From Solicola gregarius (GTDB lineage: Bacteria > Actinomycetota > Actinomycetes > Propionibacteriales > Nocardioidaceae), in contig NZ_CP094970.1 in assembly GCF_025790165.1 (NCBI RefSeq), positions 992,001 through 1,056,000 on the forward strand: DNA of 64,000 bases, in the 5' to 3' direction. The notes beneath the pieces are model-generated. The model worked only from the letters and a program-made list of their open reading frames with translations, was not told where the DNA came from and searched no databases. Positions within the stretch are counted from its first letter, which is position 1. Each line of letters begins with the position of its first letter. This document shows positions 58,690 through 64,000 of the stretch, piece by piece. Position numbers and translations under genes: made by a program.

Positions 58690-59990
58690 TCCTTGCGGTT
58701 GTCGACGATGCGGCGCATCTTGCCGACCGAGCGCTCGACCGTCTCGGGGTCGACGACATCGACCTCCACGCTGACGCCGATCTCGTTCTTGATCAACGTG
58801 CGCAGGTCTGCGCCGACCACCGTTGCCGCGTCGAGCGGCGCCTCCGCCCGCCGCTCTACCAGCACCGTCATCGAGTCCATCCGGCCCGCACGTGTCAACA
58901 CACATTGGAAATGCGGTGACAGCTGCTCGGTACGCAGGATCAGCTCCTCGATCTGCGTCGGGAAGAGATTCACCCCGCGCAGGATGATCATGTCGTCGGT
59001 ACGTCCCGTGATCTTCTCCATCCGGCGCATCGTGCGCGCCGTGCCGGGTAACAGGCGAGTGAGGTCGCGCGTACGGTAGCGGACGACCGGCATCGCCTGC
59101 TTGGTAAGGGATGTGAGCACCAACTCGCCGCGCTCGCCGTCGGGCAGCACCTCGCCGGTGATCGGGTCGAGGATCTCGGGGTAGAAGTGGTCCTCCCAGA
59201 GCGTCAGACCGTCCTTGGTCTCGACGCACTCGTTGGCGACGCCCGGGCCCATCACCTCCGACAGTCCGTAGATGTCGACGGCGTGCATGTCGAGCTGGGA
59301 CTCGGTCTCGCGGCGCATCTCGTCGGTCCACGGCTCGGCGCCGAAGATGCCGACCTTGAGCGAGGTGGCATGCGGATCGACGCCCTGGCGGCGCATCTCG
59401 TCGACGATGTTGAGCATGTACGACGGCGTCACCATGATGATGTCCGGCTCGAAGTCGACGATCAGCTTCACCTGCCGCTCCGTCATGCCGCCGGAGACGG
59501 GGACGACCGTGCAGCCGAGCTTCTCGGCGCCGTAGTGCGCACCGAGCCCTCCGGTGAAGAGTCCATAGCCGTACGCGACATGCACGATGTCGCCGGGACG
59601 GCCGCCCGAGGCTCGGATACTGCGTGCCATCAGGTGCGCCCAGGTGTCGATGTCCTCCGCGGTGTAGCCGACGACGGTCGGCTTGCCGGTCGTACCCGAC
59701 GACGCGTGCACGCGGGACACCTGCTCCCGCGGCACCGCGAACATGCCGAACGGGTAGTTCTCCCGCAGCTCGGCCTTACCGGTGAGCGGGAATCGCGCCA
59801 GGTCGGACAGGTCCTTGCAGTCGTCCGGGTGCACACCGAGCTCGTCGAACGCCCGCCGATAGTGCGGCACGTTCTCGTACGCGTGACGCAACGACCAGCC
59901 GAGCCGCTCGAGCTGCAGCGAGCGCAGCTCGTCGATCGACGCGGTCTCGATCGGCTCCAGGTCTCCAGGCTTCGGGCTCAGGTCCTGCAC
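58686..59990 (-). CDS. paaK: phenylacetate-CoA ligase
   Basis: The GTG at 59990 lies six bases after GAGGAG and gives 434 residues. The AMP-forming ligase family is shown by the P-loop HASSGTTGKPTVVGYT, FGAEPWTDEMRRE, YGLSEVMGPG, and the C-terminal hinge GRTDDMIILRGVNLFPTQIEE. It converts phenylacetate, CoA and ATP to phenylacetyl-CoA, the substrate of the epoxidase encoded from 61100. It is separated from the paaA operon by a divergent aldo/keto reductase gene. No CCGACCGA palindrome lies before it, so its control may differ. Confidence 0.95.
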   Translation of the reverse strand: MQDLSPKPGDLEPIETASIDELRSLQLERLGWSLRHAYENVPHYRRAFDELGVHPDDCKDLSDLARFPLTGKAELRENYPFGMFAVPREQVSRVHASSGTTGKPTVVGYTAEDIDTWAHLMARSIRASGGRPGDIVHVAYGYGLFTGGLGAHYGAEKLGCTVVPVSGGMTERQVKLIVDFEPDIIMVTPSYMLNIVDEMRRQGVDPHATSLKVGIFGAEPWTDEMRRETESQLDMHAVDIYGLSEVMGPGVANECVETKDGLTLWEDHFYPEILDPITGEVLPDGERGELVLTSLTKQAMPVVRYRTRDLTRLLPGTARTMRRMEKITGRTDDMIILRGVNLFPTQIEELILRTEQLSPHFQCVLTRAGRMDSMTVLVERRAEAPLDAATVVGADLRTLIKNEIGVSVEVDVVDPETVERSVGKMRRIVDNRKD

Positions 59991-60053
59991 AGGCACTCCT
60001 CGGTCGTCCGGCGTACGCAAATGGTACGGCGGCACACGTCGTACGCTGGCCCG

Positions 60054-60887
60054 ATGACTGACGTTGCCTCGATCGAGATGAACGACGGACGCACGATCCC
60101 CGCGATCGGCTTCGGTACGTGGCCGCTGAAGGGCGACGAGGGCTCGACGGCGGTACGCACTGCGATCGACTCGGGCTACCGGATGATCGACACGGCGGCG
60201 CGCTACGAGAACGAGGACGCGGTCGGCCGCGCGATCGCGGCGAGCGATGTGCCGCGCGAGCAGCTGTTCGTGACGACGAAGCTCCGCGGCGACGAGCACG
60301 GCTACGACTCGGCGCTGCGGGCTTGCGAGGAGTCGCTGAAGCGGCTCGGTCTCGACTACGTCGATCTCTATCTCATTCACTGGCCGCTGCCCCGGGTCGG
60401 TGCGTACGTCGCGTCCTGGCGGGCGTTCGTCGCGCTGCGCGAGCGCGGTCTCGTCCGGTCGATCGGGGTCTCGAACTTCACCGGCGCTCACATCGACCGG
60501 CTGATCGCCGAGACCGACGTCGTACCCGCGGTGAACCAGATCGAGCTCCATCCGCTGTTCCCGCAGGCGGCCCAGCGGTCGTACGACAGCGGCAAGGGCG
60601 TCGTGACGCAGAGCTGGAGCCCGCTCGGACGTGGTTCCGACCTGCTCGGCTCGCCCGTCGTCGCGAAGATCGCGGACGCACACGAGGCGACGCCCGGACA
60701 GGTCGTCCTCGCCTGGCATCTCGCCGTCGGCGCGGTTCCGATCCCGAAGTCGGCGGATCCCGAGCGGATGCGGCAGAATCTCGCAGCGGTCGACCTCTCG
60801 CTGACGACCGACGACCTCGAGGCGATCGCCGAGCTCGACCGCGACGGGCGGATCGGCGGCGACCCCGACACCCACGAGGAGTTCTGA
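60054..60887 (+). CDS. aldo/keto reductase
   Basis: The 277-residue (alpha/beta)8 protein has the AKR signatures GFGTWPLKGDEGSTAV, DTAARYENEDAVG (catalytic Tyr), VTTKL (catalytic Lys), YLIHWPLP (catalytic His), and the cofactor-binding IPKSADPERMRQN. It resembles actinobacterial AKR5/2,5-diketo-gluconate-reductase-type enzymes using NADPH. There is no evident ribosome site; a TACGCT about ten bases upstream would place transcription at or near the ATG (leaderless). Lying inside the paa region may be coincidental. Confidence 0.93.
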   Translation: MTDVASIEMNDGRTIPAIGFGTWPLKGDEGSTAVRTAIDSGYRMIDTAARYENEDAVGRAIAASDVPREQLFVTTKLRGDEHGYDSALRACEESLKRLGLDYVDLYLIHWPLPRVGAYVASWRAFVALRERGLVRSIGVSNFTGAHIDRLIAETDVVPAVNQIELHPLFPQAAQRSYDSGKGVVTQSWSPLGRGSDLLGSPVVAKIADAHEATPGQVVLAWHLAVGAVPIPKSADPERMRQNLAAVDLSLTTDDLEAIAELDRDGRIGGDPDTHEEF

Positions 60888-60916
60888 CCACGCCGACGAG
60901 AGAATTCCGGCCCTCT

Positions 60917-61004
60917 GAGGAGAGGATCCGGGCCCGCCCCGAGGCCGGAACTCTCTCGTCACGGGGCCGGAACTCTCTCGCGAGCGGGCCGGGATCCTCT
61001 CCTC
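60917..61004. repeat. compound inverted/direct repeat between AKR and paaA
   Basis: GAGGAGAGGATCCGGGCCCGC (21 bases at 60917-60937, written here only as its outline) is the inverse of 60984-61004 with one mismatch. Between them, GGCCGGAACTCTCTCG occurs twice in tandem (60943-60958 and 60965-60980), and an inverted relative of that word, GAGAGAATTCCGGCCC, lies just before (60899-60914). It may act as a terminator, but the nested design is unusual. Confidence 0.65.
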
Positions 61005-61056
61005 ACCGTGTGTGGGTTGTCTGAAGCGGGCCGACTGCGGCACAATCGTACGTAGA

Positions 61057-61080
61057 CAAACCGACCGAACGATCGGTTTG
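61057..61080. promoter_or_regulatory. candidate PaaR (TetR) operator before paaA
   Basis: CAAACCGA-N8-TCGGTTTG has perfect 8-bp arms and shares the CCGACCGA word with the palindrome before paaN. It ends 19 bases upstream of the paaA ATG, next to the GAAGGAGAGG ribosome site. Confidence 0.75.
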
Positions 61081-61099
61081 GCGCGAAGGAGAGGACGCC

Positions 61100-62038
61100 A
61101 TGACCGTCGCCGAGGCGGAGCTCGAGACCGGTTTCCACGAGACGATCGAGCACGAACAGCGCATCGAGCCGCGCGACTGGATGCCCGACGGCTACCGCAA
61201 GACGCTGGTCCGCCAGATCGCCCAGCATGCGCACTCCGAGATCATCGGGATGCAGCCCGAGGGCAACTGGCTCACCCGCGCGCCGTCGCTGCGTCGCAAG
61301 GCGATCCTGCTGGCGAAGGTTCAGGACGAAGCCGGCCACGGCCTCTACCTCTACTCCGCGGCCGAGACGCTCGGCGCCGACCGTGCCGACCTCACCGACA
61401 AGCTGATCACCGGCCGCCAGAAGTACTCCTCGATCTTCAACTACCCCACGCCGACGTTCGCCGACGTCGGCGTGATCGGCTGGCTCGTCGACGGTGCGGC
61501 GATCTGCAACCAGGTGCCACTGTGCCGCAGCTCGTACGGCCCGTACGCACGCGCGATGATCCGGATCTGCAAGGAGGAGTCGTTCCATCAGCGGCAGGGG
61601 TACGAGCTGCTGATGTGCATGATGCGTGGCACCGACGAGCAGCGAGCGATGGTGCAGGAGTCGGTCGACCGCTGGTGGTGGCCGTCACTGATGATGTTCG
61701 GGCCACCCGACGACGACTCCCCCAACACCGCCCAGTCGATGGCGTGGGGCATCAAGCGACATACCAACGACGAGCTTCGGCAGCGGTTCGTCGACATGAC
61801 GGTGCCCCAGGCCGATGCGCTCGGCGTGACGTTCCCCGACCCCGGCCTCGCCTGGAACGCCGAACGCAAGTCGTACGACTTCGGCGAACCCGACTGGTCG
61901 GAGCTGAAGGCGGTCATCACCGGTCACGGCCCGTGCAACGCGCAGCGCATCGAGCAGCGGAAGCAGGCGCACGACGACGGCGCCTGGGTACGCGAAGCCG
62001 CGACAGCCTTTGCGCACAAGCAGAAGGAGACCGCATGA
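61100..62038 (+). CDS. paaA: phenylacetyl-CoA epoxidase catalytic subunit PaaA
   Basis: The 312-residue subunit has the diiron ferritin-like four-helix fold; the iron ligands include DEAGHG (ExxH) and EESFHQ (ExxH). With PaaC it forms the core that inserts one oxygen atom of O2 into the ring of phenylacetyl-CoA. NADPH electrons arrive through PaaE. GAAGGAGAGG precedes the ATG and a TetR-type palindrome lies just upstream. It is the first gene of paaABCDE; paaB overlaps by an ATGA. Confidence 0.96.
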   Translation: MTVAEAELETGFHETIEHEQRIEPRDWMPDGYRKTLVRQIAQHAHSEIIGMQPEGNWLTRAPSLRRKAILLAKVQDEAGHGLYLYSAAETLGADRADLTDKLITGRQKYSSIFNYPTPTFADVGVIGWLVDGAAICNQVPLCRSSYGPYARAMIRICKEESFHQRQGYELLMCMMRGTDEQRAMVQESVDRWWWPSLMMFGPPDDDSPNTAQSMAWGIKRHTNDELRQRFVDMTVPQADALGVTFPDPGLAWNAERKSYDFGEPDWSELKAVITGHGPCNAQRIEQRKQAHDDGAWVREAATAFAHKQKETA

Positions 62039-62322
62039 CCGACGCCAACTGGCCCCTGTACGAGGTGTTCGTACGCGGCAAGCGCGGCCTCAACCACGTC
62101 CATGTGGGTTCGGTGCACGCCGCCGACGACGAGATGGCATTGCGTCACGCCCGCGACGTGTTCACCCGCCGCAACGAGGGTTCGAGCATCTGGGTCGTAC
62201 GCGCCGACGCGATCGCGGCGTCGAGCCCGAGCGAGAAGGACCCGTACTTCGCGCCCGCCGCCGACAAGGTCTACCGCCACCCGACGTTCTACGACATCCC
62301 CGAGAACGTCCCCCACATGTGA
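62035..62322 (+). CDS. paaB: phenylacetyl-CoA epoxidase subunit PaaB
   Basis: The ATG at 62035 overlaps the paaA stop (ATGA) and gives 95 residues, the usual length. The start [24 protein letters not shown] and ending [16 protein letters not shown] are characteristic. PaaB bridges the PaaAC heterodimers in the epoxidase complex. Confidence 0.95.
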   Translation: MTDANWPLYEVFVRGKRGLNHVHVGSVHAADDEMALRHARDVFTRRNEGSSIWVVRADAIAASSPSEKDPYFAPAADKVYRHPTFYDIPENVPHM

Positions 62323-62329
62323 GGCTGCG

Positions 62330-63253
62330 ATGACCGATCCCTCAACGCACACTGACAATGCGTACGAGTCGCTCGCCGAGGCCGACGACGACGCACGCTG
62401 GGCGTACGGCACCGGCTTCGACGACCCGCTCGCGGGCGTCGACACCTCGCTGCCCGCCGGCGTCGACGGCACTGCGCTCGCGGCGTACTGCCTGATGCTC
62501 GCCGACGACGCACTGATCATGTCGCAGCGGCTGGCCGAGTGGAGTACGAACGCGCCCGAGCTCGAGGAGGAGGTCGCGCTCGCCAACATCGGGCTCGATC
62601 TGCTCGGGCAGGCCCGCCTGCTCCTTGCCCGCGCCGCGGCGGCCGACGCCCCCTGCGTACCGGCACTACCCGACGGCTCGCCCGTGCCTGCAGAGGACGC
62701 CCTGACGTACTTCCGCGACGAGCGCGAGTTCCGCAACGTACGACTGGTCGAGGCCGCGAACGGCGACTTCGCCGCCTCGACCGCACGGCTGTTCTGCTTC
62801 TCCGCTTGGCGTCTGGGCATCCTGCAGCGCCTCCGCGAGTCGTCGGACCCGGTGCTGGCGGCGGTCGCGGCCAAGGGAGTCAAGGAGCTCACGTACCACC
62901 GTGACTATGCCGCGCGCTGGTTGGTCACGCTCGCACAGGGCACCGACGAGTCACGCCGCCGGATGGTCGATGGCCTTGCACGAAGCTGGCCGTACGTCGG
63001 CGAGCTCTTCGACACCCACCCGGTGGAGTCGTCACTCGCAGGCACTGCAGTCGATCCCACCGACGTACGCGCAGAGTTCGACGACGCGCTCGCTACGGTG
63101 CTCGGTGCCGCGGCCCTCGAACGCCCGGATGCCCCGTTCGCTCAGTCGGTCGGCGGCAAGGCCGGCCGCGACGGCGTCCATACCGAGACGATGGGTCACC
63201 TGCTCGCGGAGATGCAGAGCGTTGCCCGCGCTCATCCGATGGGGACGTGGTAG
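62330..63253 (+). CDS. paaC: phenylacetyl-CoA epoxidase structural subunit PaaC
   Basis: The ATG at 62330 gives 307 residues. PaaC is a ferritin-like homologue of PaaA that has lost its metal site and props up the catalytic subunit. Recognisable elements are YCLMLADDALIMSQRLAEW, EEEVALANIGLDLLGQARLL, and VKELTYHRDYAARWLVTL. An N-terminal extension of about 40 residues rich in Asp and Ala precedes the core. It overlaps paaD by seven bases if the GTG at 63247 is used. Confidence 0.95.
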   Translation: MTDPSTHTDNAYESLAEADDDARWAYGTGFDDPLAGVDTSLPAGVDGTALAAYCLMLADDALIMSQRLAEWSTNAPELEEEVALANIGLDLLGQARLLLARAAAADAPCVPALPDGSPVPAEDALTYFRDEREFRNVRLVEAANGDFAASTARLFCFSAWRLGILQRLRESSDPVLAAVAAKGVKELTYHRDYAARWLVTLAQGTDESRRRMVDGLARSWPYVGELFDTHPVESSLAGTAVDPTDVRAEFDDALATVLGAAALERPDAPFAQSVGGKAGRDGVHTETMGHLLAEMQSVARAHPMGTW

Positions 63254-63771
63254 CAGTGCCGACGAATACCCTTACCCCGTTGGAATCCGCGCGTTCGGTT
63301 GCCGCGCAGGTTCCCGATCCCGAGCTGCCGATGGTCACCATCGATGACCTCGGCATCCTCCGCGATGTCTCGTACGACGGCGCGACCCTCGTCGTCACGA
63401 TCACGCCGACGTACTCCGGTTGCCCGGCGATCGGCGCGATCCGTGCCGACATCGACGCGGCACTTCGCGGTGCGGGCTTCGACGACGTCGACGTACGCAC
63501 CGCGCTGCATCCGGCATGGACGACCGACTGGGTCTCCGCCGAGGGCCGCCGCAAGCTCCATGAGCACGGCATCTCACCGCCGACGCACGGAGCGACTGCG
63601 ACAACCGGGCCAGTGCCGCTGACGCTGTCGCTGCCGACGCGGTTGCTGACCTGCCCGCGCTGCGGGTCGTCCGACACGCGGGAGACCTCGCACTTCGGCT
63701 CGACGGCATGCAAGTCGCTGCACCGCTGCCGCAGCTGCGGCGAGCCGTTCGAGCACGTCAAGGAGCTCTGA
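63247..63771 (+). CDS. paaD: PaaD, Fe-S/MIP18-like assembly factor for the epoxidase
   Basis: The GTG at 63247 gives 174 residues; a GTG three codons later is equally possible. The N-terminal DUF59/MIP18 domain (VPDPELPMVTIDDLGILRDV and PTYSGCPAIG) is followed by a zinc-ribbon-like tail with CPRCGSSDTRETSHFGSTAC and CRSCGEPFEH. PaaD is thought to help mature the iron centres of the complex. Its stop overlaps the paaE start (TGATG). Confidence 0.94.
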   Translation: MVAVPTNTLTPLESARSVAAQVPDPELPMVTIDDLGILRDVSYDGATLVVTITPTYSGCPAIGAIRADIDAALRGAGFDDVDVRTALHPAWTTDWVSAEGRRKLHEHGISPPTHGATATTGPVPLTLSLPTRLLTCPRCGSSDTRETSHFGSTACKSLHRCRSCGEPFEHVKEL

Positions 63772-64000
63772 TGTCACTCACCGACGCCCCGCCGCGCCGC
63801 AAACGCAGGCGCCTCGAGTTCCACGACCTGCGGGTCGCGGACATCGAGCGACTCTGCGATGACGCCGTCGCGGTGACGTTCGACGTGCCACCCGAGCTGG
63901 CCGACGCGTACGACTTCGCACCGGGCCAGTACCTCACGCTCTGCCGCACGGTCGACGGGCAGAAGGAGCGCCGTTCGTACTCGATCTGTGCCTCGGCGGG
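63771..64000 (+). CDS. paaE: phenylacetyl-CoA epoxidase reductase PaaE, N-terminal part
   Basis: The gene runs off the right edge after 76 codons. The fragment shows the start of an FAD-binding ferredoxin reductase domain: FHDLRVADIERLCDDAVAVTFDVP, FAPGQYLTLCRTVDGQKERRSYSIC, where RRSYSIC is the flavin-binding RxYS motif. The full protein should also carry an NADPH domain and a plant-type [2Fe-2S] domain. It passes electrons to the PaaA diiron centre. Confidence 0.94.
   Translation, partial: MSLTDAPPRRKRRRLEFHDLRVADIERLCDDAVAVTFDVPPELADAYDFAPGQYLTLCRTVDGQKERRSYSICASA

Overview
The window comes from a GC-rich actinomycete, most like a Nocardioidaceae or other Propionibacteriales member. The grounds are strong G/C at third codon positions, heavy use of CGTACG-type words, GTG starts, start/stop overlaps (TGATG, ATGA, GTGA) inside operons, DUF222-HNH ('13E12') genes, a TIGR03086 protein, an F420-type LLM oxidoreductase, an HspR-type HAIR box before lon, and a paa pathway. 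I see no rRNA, tRNA, CRISPR array or intact transposase gene. The taxonomic placement is inference.

Layout. 0-4.4 kb: MFS exporter (cut by the edge), beta-carbonic anhydrase, Fur-type regulator plus catalase, gluconate permease. 4.5-5.7 kb: a DUF559-like gene bracketed by two copies of a 59-nt palindromic element. 5.7-12.6 kb: a polyol/sugar module made of a SorC-type regulator, a binding-protein lipoprotein, two permeases and an ATPase in one tightly overlapping operon, divergent from a mannitol-dehydrogenase-family gene. 12.6-14.5 kb and 30.1-32.0 kb: two near-identical DUF222-HNH genes, each with the same terminator, DnaA-box-like nonamer, 42-nt palindrome and 30-nt-period repeat tract. 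14.5-21.6 kb: GDPD, GlsB-type protein, secreted M28 peptidase, Lon, P450. 21.6-23.7 kb: TIGR03086 protein and a fluoride module (riboswitch, universal stress protein, two CrcB). 23.7-30 kb: amine-oxidase-type flavoenzyme, glycosyltransferase with TetR, SDR, membrane protein, KSTD-like flavoprotein. 32-36 kb: MoxR/DUF58/DUF4129 operon. 36-49.7 kb: lipoprotein, Baeyer-Villiger-type monooxygenase, cell-wall amidase, epoxide hydrolase, WYL regulator, iron-box-controlled siderophore lipoprotein, LLM oxidoreductase, LysE/LysG pair, Cbs, SGNH esterase, BI-1 protein, acidic lipoprotein. 50-64 kb: phenylacetate catabolism (paaN and a TetR; paaK; paaABCD and the start of paaE), interrupted by a DeoR/MFS pair, a two-component system, a P1 peptidase and an aldo/keto reductase.

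How the parts work together. PaaK makes phenylacetyl-CoA, PaaABC(D)E epoxidises it, and PaaN probably handles a ring-cleavage aldehyde. Similar palindromes before paaN and paaA suggest one TetR repressor controls both. The polyol operon imports a sugar alcohol that the divergent dehydrogenase oxidises to a ketose. A fluoride riboswitch governs the CrcB exporters.

Quality caveat. Five genes (SorC regulator, SDR, KSTD-like flavoprotein with two shifts, LysG-type regulator, PaaR-type TetR) carry single-base frameshifts in homopolymers or in the word CTCGAAG, with coding conserved on both sides. Sequencing error is at least as likely as true decay. The most unusual content is non-coding: the shared palindrome-plus-repeat leader found at three loci, the palindrome-bracketed DUF559 gene, and two MITE-like elements sitting exactly at stop codons.
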